A stretch of DNA of 64,000 nt, from the NCBI RefSeq assembly GCF_022213955.1, contig NZ_JAKNTW010000011.1, forward strand, positions 62,001-126,000, in the 5' to 3' direction. The notes under the pieces are model-generated. The model did not search any database. It saw nothing but the letters and a program-made list of their open reading frames with translations, and had not been told where the DNA came from. Within the stretch, counting starts at the first letter, position 1; each line of letters opens with the position of its first letter. Of the stretch, positions 1 through 9,685 are shown in pieces. Both the position numbers and the translations under genes were made by a program. The stretch is from Dolomitihabitans soli (GTDB lineage: Bacteria > Actinomycetota > Actinomycetes > Streptosporangiales > Streptosporangiaceae).

Positions 1-1401
<1,401 letters not shown>

Positions 1402-1467
1402 GTCCCCCAGCTTAGTGGCCCCGGCAAAGCGGTTTCGGCGCTAACCGGGCCCGTTCTCCGCCGAGGG

Positions 1468-2952
1468 TCATTCGGCCAGCCTCGCCGGGCGCTCCACCGG
1501 CCCTTCCGCGAGTGGCTCGATCACCAGACCGTCCAGCCTGTCGCCCGGCCTTTCCTCCTGCCTGTCCCCTGGTCGCTCGGCCGCTCCATCGACCGCCGTG
1601 CCGGCCAGGCCGATCAAACCGGTCAGGCCGGTCAGGCCGGTCAAGCGGTCGGCCGGCCGTCGCGGCGCGGGAGTGCCAGCCGCGGGCAGGCAGATTCGGT
1701 CGCGGCCGAGCGACTTCGCCTGGTAGAGGGCCACATCGGCGGCGGCCAGCAGATCGAGCAGGTCGTCGCCGTGCAGGGTCCTGAGCGCGATGCCGACCGA
1801 GACGGTCACGGTGATCAACTCGTCGTCGACGGGCACGGCCGTCCGGCCGACACGGACGCGGAGCCGCTCGGCGACCCTGCGCGCCTCGGTCATGTCGGCC
1901 CCCGGCAGCAGGACCACGAACTCCTCCCCGCCGAATCGGCCGACTCGGTCATATTCACGTATCTGGCTGCGGAGCACACCGGCCACCTCAACGAGGACGT
2001 GGTCACCGGCCAGGTGGCCGTAGGTGTCGTTGACCCGCTTGAAATGGTCGATGTCGATGATGAGCAGGGCGAGCGGGTCGCCCGTGCGCCGGGCGCGGGC
2101 GATCTCGGTGTCGGCCTCCCGCTGCCATGCCGCGGCGTTGAGCAGGCCGGTCTTGGGGTCGGTGCGGGCCGCGGCCTGAAGCTGGGCGTGCAGCAGGCTG
2201 CGCTGAAGCAGCACCACGGGCGGCAGGGCGAGTGCGAGCAGGGCGAGATCGAGCCCGCAACTGATCGCCACGATCACGCCCAGGCACAGCTCCACCACGT
2301 CGAGGAGGACGCTTTCCCGGTCCCACAGCACGTCGCGCCAGCGCGAGTCGGGGTCGGCCGTGTGGGCCGCGACGGCGATCAGCGCCGTGTTGACCACCGT
2401 GAACAGTGCCGCGCAGGCGATCGCCACCGCGATCGGCACGGTCGAGCTCATCGCGTTGGGCACCACCGCGCTGAACTCGGGCCGTGGAGGACGGCCCATC
2501 GTGGCATGGAACACCACTGCGGCCGTGAGACCGGCCAGGCCGATGGCCGCGCTGCTGAAGACCCGGCGGTAGACCACCGTCTGCCTGACCCGCATCTGCA
2601 GCAGGATCTGCAGCGGGATGGGCGCGAGCAGCGCGTAGAGGGGCGGCAACAACAGGGCGACCGGCAGCCACCACGCCGACAGCAGGTCGCGAGAGACCCC
2701 GGCCGGCATGCCCAGCCGCCTGGTCGCCTCGATACAGACCGCGCCACAGGCCATCAGCGCGCCGAACGTCAGCACGTCCGGCCAGCGAATTTGGGTCGTC
2801 ACGCCGAAGTATCCGATCCCCACCAGATACAGCGCCACGATGCCGCAGATGTAGACGACGAGTGGCCAGCGCTGTCCGAGCAGGGGCCACCGACGGGCGA
2901 GCGCCGCGACCCCGCCAGGGGGCTTGACCGAGATATGACTGGTCGCCGCCAT
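1468..2952 (-). CDS. Membrane-anchored GGDEF diguanylate cyclase
   Basis: It probably makes cyclic di-GMP from two GTP at the membrane. The N-terminal ~270 residues are strongly hydrophobic, with several membrane helices (for example around residues 30-50, 90-120 and 165-205 of the 494-residue form). The GGDEF domain begins at RTDPKTGLLN (~275). It carries the metal and nucleotide motif DIDHFKRVND and the signature GGEEF, so the active site looks intact. I see no EAL domain. The C-terminal ~70 residues are low-complexity, with LTG triplets from a 9-bp DNA repeat followed by Pro/Arg/Glu-rich sequence. I chose ATG 2952 over an upstream in-frame start at 2985 because GAGGGGGA sits about 5 nt before it. 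Signal specificity is unknown. Confidence 0.88.
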   Translation of the reverse strand: MAATSHISVKPPGGVAALARRWPLLGQRWPLVVYICGIVALYLVGIGYFGVTTQIRWPDVLTFGALMACGAVCIEATRRLGMPAGVSRDLLSAWWLPVALLLPPLYALLAPIPLQILLQMRVRQTVVYRRVFSSAAIGLAGLTAAVVFHATMGRPPRPEFSAVVPNAMSSTVPIAVAIACAALFTVVNTALIAVAAHTADPDSRWRDVLWDRESVLLDVVELCLGVIVAISCGLDLALLALALPPVVLLQRSLLHAQLQAAARTDPKTGLLNAAAWQREADTEIARARRTGDPLALLIIDIDHFKRVNDTYGHLAGDHVLVEVAGVLRSQIREYDRVGRFGGEEFVVLLPGADMTEARRVAERLRVRVGRTAVPVDDELITVTVSVGIALRTLHGDDLLDLLAAADVALYQAKSLGRDRICLPAAGTPAPRRPADRLTGLTGLTGLIGLAGTAVDGAAERPGDRQEERPGDRLDGLVIEPLAEGPVERPARLAE

Positions 2953-3107
2953 GTCGTCCCCCTCACTGACTCCGATGTGTAACACAATAGTTGCAGAGTG
3001 TGCGATGTGCGAAGCGAACCGCTACCTTGGGGCATGTGGTCACGTAAACCGTGACCCGCTACCGGAGACCGTTCACTGCGCGGGGGCCCTGCGAGAAAGG
3101 AGCTGCC

Positions 3108-3134
3108 ATGGTGCGAGGCGTGGTTTGGACCTAG
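3108..3134 (+). other. Candidate 8-codon leader ORF
   Basis: The sequence reads ATG, seven sense codons (VRGVVWT) and TAG, with GAAAGGAG placed 5-6 nt before the ATG. That is one of the best SD sequences in this part of the window. No sizeable gene follows on this strand: the next 300 bp hold only a 48-codon unrecognised frame, then opposite-strand ssb. It may be a relic or a leader of an unannotated small RNA or ORF. Support is only the SD and the frame. Confidence 0.2.
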
Positions 3135-3332
3135 CACATACTCGTTCGATCAATGCGAAGACCATCGGCCGGCCACTTCGAGGGTTTGGTGAGACTGCGC
3201 CACAAGCGCCCTCCCGAAGAACAGCGACCGCTCACGGCCGGTGCCCCTCCTCTCCTCTCCTCCGTTCTGCTTGCTGTTCCTTGCTTCGTCTCCTTTTGAT
3301 TCCGCCTGGACGCCGGCCTCGACCCGCCACGC

Positions 3333-3398
3333 GCCGAGGACCGGCATCGCGACAGCCGAGGACCGGCATCACCACCGCCCAGGACCGGCATCACCCCG
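3333..3398. repeat. 22-bp direct repeat, three copies
   Basis: Three adjacent 22-bp units share the core AGGACCGGCATC, starting at 3333, 3355 and 3377. A degenerate fourth (GAGCACGGGC) follows. They lie about 50 bp downstream of the ssb stop. Confidence 0.6.
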
Positions 3399-3416
3399 CC
3401 GAGCACGGGCAAGCCA

Positions 3417-3431
3417 CCCGGGAAACCCGGG
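3417..3431 (-). terminator. Possible weak hairpin after ssb
   Basis: CCCGGG, AAA, CCCGGG forms a 6-bp all-GC stem with a three-base loop, 20 bp past the ssb stop. There is no U-tract, so termination is only a possibility. Confidence 0.25.
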
Positions 3432-3450
3432 ACCGGCCTCACCGCAGCGG

Positions 3451-4023
3451 TCAGGCGGCCACAGGCTCCTCCGCCGGCTCCTCCGTGGACGACTCTTCGC
3501 TCGCCTCCCCCGTGGCGGCGACCGGCTCCAGCCGCGCCGGCCAGGCGGGCGACGCCTCGGGGGAGGCCGATGCCGCCGGCCGGGCGGTGGCGAACGCCCA
3601 GTCCTCCGTCTCGCGGTCGAGCAGTTCGCGGCTCTCGGTGTCGAGCGCGGGCGCCGCACCGCCGCGCTGCGGCTTGGTGAAGCTGCCCATTCCCCAGCGC
3701 AGATCGTGACCGACGGAACCGGCCTCTACCTCTGCCATGAACCGGCGCTCGCCCTCCGGCCCGAACTCCCGGATCCGCAACCGCCCGTGGACGACGACCG
3801 GCTGACCGGCCCTGATCGACTGGGCCACGTTGTCGCCGAGCGCCCGCCAGCAGCGGATGGCGAAGACCGTCTTGTCACCGTCGCGCCACTCCTGGACCCG
3901 CTTGTCGAAGTAACGGTTGGTCGTGATGACGCGCAGCGACGTGACCCGTGATCCGTCTGAGAAGGTGTGCTGGCGTGGCTCCGCCGTGACGTTGCCCGTG
4001 ATGGTGACGTGGATGTCGTTCAT
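3451..4023 (-). CDS. ssb: Single-stranded DNA-binding protein
   Basis: This protein coats ssDNA during replication and repair. It is a 190-residue OB-fold protein. The N-terminal ~110 residues begin MNDIHVTITGNVTAEP and carry the SSB pattern of FSDGSRVTSLRVITTNR, RVQEWRDGDKTVFAIRCW and GQPVVVHGRLRI. The C-terminal tail is Ala/Glu/Pro-rich and ends EEPVAA. It lacks the DDDIPF-like acidic tip used to recruit partners, so this looks like an SsbB-type paralogue rather than the main replicative SSB (inference). ATG 4023 is preceded by GGAAAGG. Longer frames upstream run into the 18-bp repeat array. Confidence 0.9.
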   Translation of the reverse strand: MNDIHVTITGNVTAEPRQHTFSDGSRVTSLRVITTNRYFDKRVQEWRDGDKTVFAIRCWRALGDNVAQSIRAGQPVVVHGRLRIREFGPEGERRFMAEVEAGSVGHDLRWGMGSFTKPQRGGAAPALDTESRELLDRETEDWAFATARPAASASPEASPAWPARLEPVAATGEASEESSTEEPAEEPVAA

Positions 4024-4149
4024 GCGCTTGCCTTTCCATGTGGCCCGTTGCCCTCTGGGCCCCGGATACCCGCGGCCCGGAGCACAACAGTGGCCCGCAC
4101 CCCGCAGGGCACAGGCCACCGAACCACGCTCTGGGGATAACCCGCCCCC

Positions 4150-4386
4150 TGTGGACGAACCGCAGGCTCAGCGCAGACCGCAGGCCACGCACGAACCGCA
4201 AAGCTCAGCCGCAGACCAAAGCTCACCACGGACCGCAGGCTCACCACGGACCGCAGGCCGAAAGCTCGGCGCACGCTCAGCACGAACCGCACGCTCAGCA
4301 CGAACCGCAAAGGCAGCGAACCGCAGGCGCAGCGCGAACCGCAGGCGCAGCGCAGGCCGCAGGCCGAAAGCTCAGCGCGAGCCGTG
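4150..4386. repeat. Degenerate 18-bp tandem repeat array
   Basis: About 12 imperfect copies of an 18-bp unit, consensus near GCTCAGCACGAACCGCAG, fill the spacer between the GTPase stop (4387) and ssb. Adjacent identical pairs are visible: two of GCTCACCACGGACCGCAG, two of ACGCTCAGCACGAACCGC, two of GCGAACCGCAGGCGCAGC. This array accounts for most of the 363-bp gap upstream of ssb. The ssb promoter must lie in it or between it and 4023. Confidence 0.8.
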
Positions 4387-6036
4387 TCAGCCCCGCAGGC
4401 CGCGCAGCGCCTCGTAGAAGTCGTGGTGCCTGGCCAGCTCACGCTCGACCGGCTCGACCACCATGCTCTCCGACAACGCCCCTACCCTGCGCCGCATCTC
4501 CCGTTCGAGGCGATCACGCTCACTGCCCGCCCCCAGCACCACGAAGTTGCGGCTGGCCACCGCGGAGAGCAGCCCCAGCCCGAGCACGGCGACCATCATC
4601 AGCCCCACCCAGGGCAACGTCTCGACCTCGCCCAGCACCCGGAGCCCGACGGGCAACTCGCCCACCTCCAACACCCCGTAGGCGAGCGTGGTGCCGACCC
4701 AGGCGACTCCCGCGACGAACAGCGCCACCAGGCTGTACTGCCAGAACTTCAGCAGCCGCCACGAGCCGGGGACCCGGTCGAGCCTGGGTGCGACCTGGGC
4801 CAGCTCGCCGGACAGCGCCTCGGGCAGTTTGGCCGCCTGTGAGCGTGCCGCGAGCTTCACCCCGTTGCGCCAGGAGTCGTGCATCCCCACGGACACGCCG
4901 TCCGCCAGTGCCTGGATCGCGTTGGCCACCTCGGCCGGCTGCGCGCTCTGCTCACCGCCGGGCACACCGCTGATCTCGTCACGCAGGTCGCCGAGCCGCA
5001 GGCTCTTCAGCGGGTCGCCGCGCAGCCGGTCCACCCAGCGCGCGTACGGCCAGCCGACCCAGGCCGCCGATCGCGCGCCGTACACGTTCTCCATGGCCTC
5101 GCCCAGCGCCGGTACCCCGACGGCGTCGCAGAGCGCGTCGGTGAGTCCGACCCGGCGGGCGGCGTCGACGGTGGACGGCACGCCGCCGGCGTCGCCCTCG
5201 GGCATCAGCGCGACCATCTTGCGGATCACCCGCTCGATGTCGGCCTCCAGGCGCTGGATCGCCGCTCTGCGCCTGGACACGGTGTGGGCGAGCACCGTCT
5301 TGAGGCTGTCGGCGCCGCCCCCGGTGGTCGCCGCGGTGGCCACCACGCAGGGATTCTCCACGCCTTCGCGTTCGAGCAGGTCGGTGAGGTCGGCGACGCA
5401 CTCGGCCAGTTCCTCGGGGGCGAGCCGGTCGGCCTGGTTGAGCGCGAACATGGTCACCGCGTTGTGACCGGCCAGGTCGACGACGTAGCGCCGGTGTGTG
5501 GAGGCGTCGGCGTACTTCTGTGGATCGAGCACCCACACGACCAGGTCGGCCACCTGGATCAGCCGGTCGGCCTCGTGGTCGGTGAGGGCGCGGATGGAGT
5601 CGTGGTCGGGGAGGTCGAGCAGGATCAGGCCGTGGAGCTGGCTGTCGCCCTTGTCCAGCGCGCTGGCCCTGGCGAACCTGTGCCGCCACTGGATCTGCAG
5701 CCAGTCGAGCAGCGGCCCCGCGCCCTCCAGCCCCCACACGCACGCGTGGGTGCGGGCGGTGGTCGGCCTGCGGACGCCCGTCGGTGACAGCTCCAGCCCG
5801 GACACCGCGTTGAACAGGGAGGACTTGCCGCTGCCCGTGCCGCCGGCGAGGGCGACCACCGTGTGGTCGGAGGAGAGCTTCAGCCGGTCGCCGGCGCGGA
5901 GCAGGAGCTGCTGCGCCTCTGCCAGCAGCTCCGGGTCGACCCGGCCGGGGCCGAGCTCGACGAGCCGTGACAGGGCGGCGAGCCGGGAGCCGAGTCCTGG
6001 CCGGGCGGTTTTGGTGGAGGTAGTGGTGGCGGTCAT
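4387..6036 (-). CDS. Dynamin-like / YfjP-type GTPase, C-terminal membrane anchor
   Basis: This is a large GTPase of the dynamin/Era-like superfamily. It has a P-loop GGTGSGKSS (~res 65), switch-I threonine context TGVRRPTT (~88), G3 DLPDHDS (~140) and G4-like NQAD (~200) with Q in place of the usual K. Around residues 415-495 two hydrophobic helices separated by a short loop form a membrane hairpin. A short helical C-terminus rich in Arg and Glu follows. This resembles bacterial dynamin-like proteins with a membrane paddle. It overlaps the upstream GTPase gene by 4 bp (ATGA), so the two are co-translated and probably form a heteromeric pair. Whether this is the sporulation DynA/DynB pair cannot be decided here. 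Confidence 0.82.
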   Translation of the reverse strand: MTATTTSTKTARPGLGSRLAALSRLVELGPGRVDPELLAEAQQLLLRAGDRLKLSSDHTVVALAGGTGSGKSSLFNAVSGLELSPTGVRRPTTARTHACVWGLEGAGPLLDWLQIQWRHRFARASALDKGDSQLHGLILLDLPDHDSIRALTDHEADRLIQVADLVVWVLDPQKYADASTHRRYVVDLAGHNAVTMFALNQADRLAPEELAECVADLTDLLEREGVENPCVVATAATTGGGADSLKTVLAHTVSRRRAAIQRLEADIERVIRKMVALMPEGDAGGVPSTVDAARRVGLTDALCDAVGVPALGEAMENVYGARSAAWVGWPYARWVDRLRGDPLKSLRLGDLRDEISGVPGGEQSAQPAEVANAIQALADGVSVGMHDSWRNGVKLAARSQAAKLPEALSGELAQVAPRLDRVPGSWRLLKFWQYSLVALFVAGVAWVGTTLAYGVLEVGELPVGLRVLGEVETLPWVGLMMVAVLGLGLLSAVASRNFVVLGAGSERDRLEREMRRRVGALSESMVVEPVERELARHHDFYEALRGLRG

Positions 6037-8372
6037 CTGGCGACCTCGAGGTTGTACGTCGCCTGGTAGAGGCGGGTCGCGGCTGATTCGTCGGGAATGC
6101 CGGCGCCGTCTAACGCCCGGACATATCTCAGGGTCTCCTCATCGAACAGCATGCCGATCCTCGCGCGCAGGTCGTTACGTGCTTTGACGCTGATGTTCCG
6201 CAGCGACTCGGCTCCCAGCAGCGAACGCAGCAGCCGCTGGGGCATCGGCTCCGAGCCGCCGTCCGCCTCGGGCGTGCCGTATCCCAGCAGCCCCACCGTG
6301 AAGATCAACGCCAGCGACTCCTCGTCGAACGAGACCACCCTGGCCACCGAGCGCTTCGTCACGCCCTCCTTGCGGATCAGCGCGACCATGTGCTCCTGCC
6401 AGGCGGCGATCGTACGGCCGGCCCGCCGTACGAGCTCGTCGGACGGGTCGGCGAGACCTGGGGTCGAGGCGAGCGTGTCGCCTGGGCCGCCTCGCCGCAC
6501 CCAGCGGCCGACGACCTCCTCGGCGGCGCGCTGGGCCGCGGAGACGGTCACCGATTCGAGGCCGGTGCGCAGCGCGGCGGCCAGGGCGCGCTGCCGCTCC
6601 GGGGCCTGCCGTGAGCTCTTCCCGCCGAACCTGCCCGGCTTGCGCAAGTGGAGGGTGCGGGTGAGGTCGCCCGAGCCGGCGAAGTCCTGCCAGCGGGCCA
6701 GTACCTCGCCGCGCATCAGCGAGCCGTTCCTGGTCACCTCGTCGATCTCGGCGAGCGCGCCCATGTAGGCGGTGTCCACGTCGGCGCGCAGCTCGCCGCG
6801 GAAGGCCACCTGCGCCTCCAGATGCTTGGCGAGCGCGGGCACCCTGGTCCTGAAGCTGTCGAGCACGCCCGCCAGCGTGGCCTGTACGGCCTGCTCCCTG
6901 CGGTTCTCGTCGACGGAAAGCTCCGCCAGCCACCTGCGCAGCTCGGTGATCTCGCTCTCGGGGAGGCGGCCGTCCCGGACCGCGCACTCGTTGATCACGA
7001 ACCGGTCCGCGCCGCCCAGGCCGTACTCGGTCAGCATCCGGACGAAGTGCTTGACCACGACGTCACGCGACTTCGGAGGCACTCGCGACAGCACGATCGC
7101 CAGCCGCGCGCCCCGCTCCTTGGCCAGGCGGAGCAGCCGCCAGGCGGGCGCGTCGGCGTAGCGTGCCGCGGTGGTCACGAAGATCCACAGGTCGGCGGCG
7201 TCGAGCATGCGGTGCGCGATCTCGTGGTGTCTCTCCACCACCGAGTCGATGTCGGGGCTGTCGAGGAGCGCGAGCCCCTGCGGGAGGCGTTCGGTGGTGG
7301 TCAGGACCAGGCTGTCGGGCCCGGTGTCCGGTCGTGCCCGCTCGACCCGCGTGAGCCCGCCGAGCATGCCGTCCTGGGCGTACCACTGGAGATCGTCGGG
7401 GTGGCAGACGAGCACCGGGGTCCCCGTCGTCGGGCGGCGTACGCCGGTGGCGCTCACCTTCCCGCCCGACAGGCTGTTGACCATCGTGGACTTCCCCGCA
7501 CCCGTCGAGCCGGCCACGACGACCAGCGCGGGCGCGTCGCTCATCCGGACCCTCGGGATCACGTAGTCGTCGAGCTGCGCCAGGATCTCCTCCCTGGCCT
7601 TGCCCGCCTCCTCCGCGCCTGGCCCCACCAACCCGAACCGCAGGCCGGTGACGCTCTCCCTGAGCGCGTGGAGCGCACCCGTCAGGGCCTGCGCCGCCGC
7701 GTCGGGCATCGCCATCTCACGTGAGCGCGCCGCGCGCCGCCCGGGGTCCGCCCTGCTATCGGCCGACTGCGTACCGGCCGACTGCGCGCCGGCGGCCTCG
7801 AACAGTCCTGGGGTACGGCGGGGCTGCGCGGCTTCGCCCGGGGAGGCCGGCCGCTCACCTCGTCGCGCGTCGTGCCGCCGGGCGGGATCGCCCTCGGCGT
7901 CACCGGGCTCGCCGTCGCCACCCTGAGCGCCTGTGCGCCGCCCGCCGGCGGACTCGCCGTCTTCGCTCCGAGCGACCTCGCGCCGCCCATCATCCATCCC
8001 GCCACCGGCGGCCTGAGCGGGAACGTCGCCGGACTCGCCGTCGCCGCCCCGAGCGGGAGCGTCGTCGTCGGTCCGCGTGGGCTCGTTTCGCTCCCCGCCG
8101 GCGCCCCGGGCGGGGTCATGCCGACCGCCCCCGGGTGGGCCGGCCTCGTCCCGGGGGCCGGCGGGCTCGCCTGCCGTACCCTCCGGGGGCTCGCGGCGGT
8201 CCTGCGGGTCGTCGGCAGGGCCGGGCGGGTCGGTGCCCGTGTCCTCGTCCCTGATGGGGCGGAAGGACATGGTCTGCTCCCCGGGCGACTCCTGATCGTC
8301 CGGGGTGGGGGCGGCCGTCCTGTCGTCTCCGGCGTCGCCGAGCCCTCTGGGCCTGTCGGCAGCTGATTTCAC
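6033..8372 (-). CDS. Dynamin-family GTPase with long disordered N-terminus
   Basis: This is the paralogue and likely partner of the adjacent downstream GTPase. The first ~215 residues are Gly/Asp/Arg/Pro/Glu-rich and look disordered. A helical segment leads to P-loop GSTGAGKST (~290), switch-I TGVRRPTT, G3 DSPDIDS (~370) and a G4-like position with LSRVP instead of NKxD. The C-terminal half is helical and without a clear membrane hairpin, unlike its partner. The GTG at 8372 overlaps the cysG-like stop as GTGA and has GGAG 8 nt upstream. An internal ATG at 8270 (MSFRPIRDED) has an even better GGGGAG and could be the main start. The coupling to a siroheme gene is unusual. Confidence 0.8.
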   Translation of the reverse strand: MKSAADRPRGLGDAGDDRTAAPTPDDQESPGEQTMSFRPIRDEDTGTDPPGPADDPQDRREPPEGTAGEPAGPRDEAGPPGGGRHDPARGAGGERNEPTRTDDDAPARGGDGESGDVPAQAAGGGMDDGRREVARSEDGESAGGRRTGAQGGDGEPGDAEGDPARRHDARRGERPASPGEAAQPRRTPGLFEAAGAQSAGTQSADSRADPGRRAARSREMAMPDAAAQALTGALHALRESVTGLRFGLVGPGAEEAGKAREEILAQLDDYVIPRVRMSDAPALVVVAGSTGAGKSTMVNSLSGGKVSATGVRRPTTGTPVLVCHPDDLQWYAQDGMLGGLTRVERARPDTGPDSLVLTTTERLPQGLALLDSPDIDSVVERHHEIAHRMLDAADLWIFVTTAARYADAPAWRLLRLAKERGARLAIVLSRVPPKSRDVVVKHFVRMLTEYGLGGADRFVINECAVRDGRLPESEITELRRWLAELSVDENRREQAVQATLAGVLDSFRTRVPALAKHLEAQVAFRGELRADVDTAYMGALAEIDEVTRNGSLMRGEVLARWQDFAGSGDLTRTLHLRKPGRFGGKSSRQAPERQRALAAALRTGLESVTVSAAQRAAEEVVGRWVRRGGPGDTLASTPGLADPSDELVRRAGRTIAAWQEHMVALIRKEGVTKRSVARVVSFDEESLALIFTVGLLGYGTPEADGGSEPMPQRLLRSLLGAESLRNISVKARNDLRARIGMLFDEETLRYVRALDGAGIPDESAATRLYQATYNLEVAR

Positions 8373-9601
8373 GGAACCCGCTCCGCTCGAACCATCTCGA
8401 CCTCCTGGCCGACCTTCACGACATCGCCGACGAGAACGATCGCCGGTGGCCGTATCCCAGCTGCGATGACGCGCTCTGCCACAGTGGAGAGCGTGGCGTA
8501 GAGAGCCCGTTGCGTCGGAAGAGTACCGTCCTGTACCACCATTACGGGAGTTTCCGGAGAACGTCCGTCTCGTTGGAGTGTGTCGGCGACTTTCCCGATC
8601 CGTTCGACCGCCATCATGAACACCAGGGTGCCGTTCGAGCGGGCGAGCGCCGGCCAGTCGACGGTGGACTTCGGATCGTCGGGCGCCACGTGCACCGAGA
8701 TCACGTGGAACTCCTGGCTGACCCCTCGGTGCGTGACCGGCACCCCGGCCGCCGCCGGGACCGCCACCGGGCTGGTGATGCCCGGCACCACGGTCACCGG
8801 GATGCCCGCGCGGGCGCAGGCCAGCATCTCCTCGCCGCCCCGGCCGAACACGAACGGATCACCGCCCTTGAGCCTGACCACGAACTTCCCCGCCCGCGCA
8901 TGCTCGACGAGCAGCTCGTTGATCTTCTCCTGGGCGAGGTAACGACCATAGGGGATCTTCGCGGCGTCGATCAGCTCCACGTCGGCCGGCAGTTCGTCGA
9001 GCAGCGCGCGCGGCGCGAGCCGGTCGGCGACCACCACGTCGGCCTGTGACAGGAGCTGCCGCCCGCGCACGGTGATCAACGCGGGATCGCCCGGTCCGCC
9101 GCCGACCAGCGCGACCCCGACCGGCTTGGTCCGGCTCCGCCTGGCGTCGACCGTGCCGTCGCGCAACGCGTCGACGATCGCGTCCCTGATCCCCGCGGCC
9201 CGGTGAGGGTCGCCGCCCGCGGTCACCGCGACGCCGATCTCCTCGACGCGGCCGCTCGCCGGGGTCCAGGCCGCCGACGCGTCCTTGTCGTCGGCGCGCA
9301 CGCACCAGACGCGCTTGGCCTCCGCCTCGGCCGCCACCGCGGTGTTCACGGACCGGTCGTCCGTGCACGCCTGCACGAGCCAGGCGCCGTCGCAGTCGCC
9401 CACCTCGTACGGCCTGGCCTCCCAGGTGACCTGTCCGGCCGCGATGAGGTCGTCGAGCGCGGGGGTGACCCCCGGCGAGACCAGCGTGACCACCGCACCC
9501 GCCTCCAGCAGCGCCGGAATCCTGCGCTGGGCGACTCTGCCCCCGCCCACGACGAGGACGCGCCGCCCGGATAGGCGCAGACCGAGCAGGTAGGGGGACA
9601 T
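8369..9601 (-). CDS. cysG: Siroheme synthase: precorrin-2 dehydrogenase + uroporphyrinogen-III methyltransferase
   Basis: This bifunctional enzyme feeds siroheme and cobalamin synthesis. The N-terminal ~150 residues are a Rossmann precorrin-2 dehydrogenase (VVGGGRVAQRRIPALLEAGA). From ~160 there is a SUMT (CobA) methyltransferase, with VALVGGGPGDPALITVRG, the LKGGDPFVFGRGGEE loop and PVTVVPGITSP. Metal insertion could be done by the same N-terminal domain or by the nearby CbiX. I chose ATG 9601 (MSPYLLGLRLSG) as it matches family starts. An in-frame ATG at 9634 adds 11 residues but lacks an SD. The stop overlaps the start of the dynamin-family gene. Confidence 0.9.
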   Translation of the reverse strand: MSPYLLGLRLSGRRVLVVGGGRVAQRRIPALLEAGAVVTLVSPGVTPALDDLIAAGQVTWEARPYEVGDCDGAWLVQACTDDRSVNTAVAAEAEAKRVWCVRADDKDASAAWTPASGRVEEIGVAVTAGGDPHRAAGIRDAIVDALRDGTVDARRSRTKPVGVALVGGGPGDPALITVRGRQLLSQADVVVADRLAPRALLDELPADVELIDAAKIPYGRYLAQEKINELLVEHARAGKFVVRLKGGDPFVFGRGGEEMLACARAGIPVTVVPGITSPVAVPAAAGVPVTHRGVSQEFHVISVHVAPDDPKSTVDWPALARSNGTLVFMMAVERIGKVADTLQRDGRSPETPVMVVQDGTLPTQRALYATLSTVAERVIAAGIRPPAIVLVGDVVKVGQEVEMVRAERVP

Positions 9602-9685
9602 GGCGGCCGATCTCCCGTTCGCGAGAACTTGCATGTTAGGACGTAAACCTACCGGCTCAGGCCCAGGGTTTTCGCGGCACCTGTG

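Larger units (their letters stand above)
2953..3450. other. Intergenic region with short ORFs and direct repeats
   Basis: This 498-bp gap separates the GGDEF start from the ssb stop, both minus-strand genes. It holds the GGDEF promoter region, an isolated 8-codon plus-strand ORF with a strong SD (3108-3134), and a possible 48-codon plus-strand ORF starting with ATG around 3151 that I do not recognise. It also has a 22-bp direct repeat (3333-3398) and a short hairpin near the ssb stop. I see no tRNA or recognisable riboswitch. Confidence 0.5.

Noticed and set aside
4150-4386. CRISPR array
   Set aside because: Units are contiguous 18-bp degenerate repeats with no unique spacers and no cas genes nearby.
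4387-8372. ABC transporter genes for the two P-loop proteins
   Set aside because: Walker A and TGVRRPTT/DLPDHDS motifs fit GTPases of the dynamin type; there is no ABC signature.
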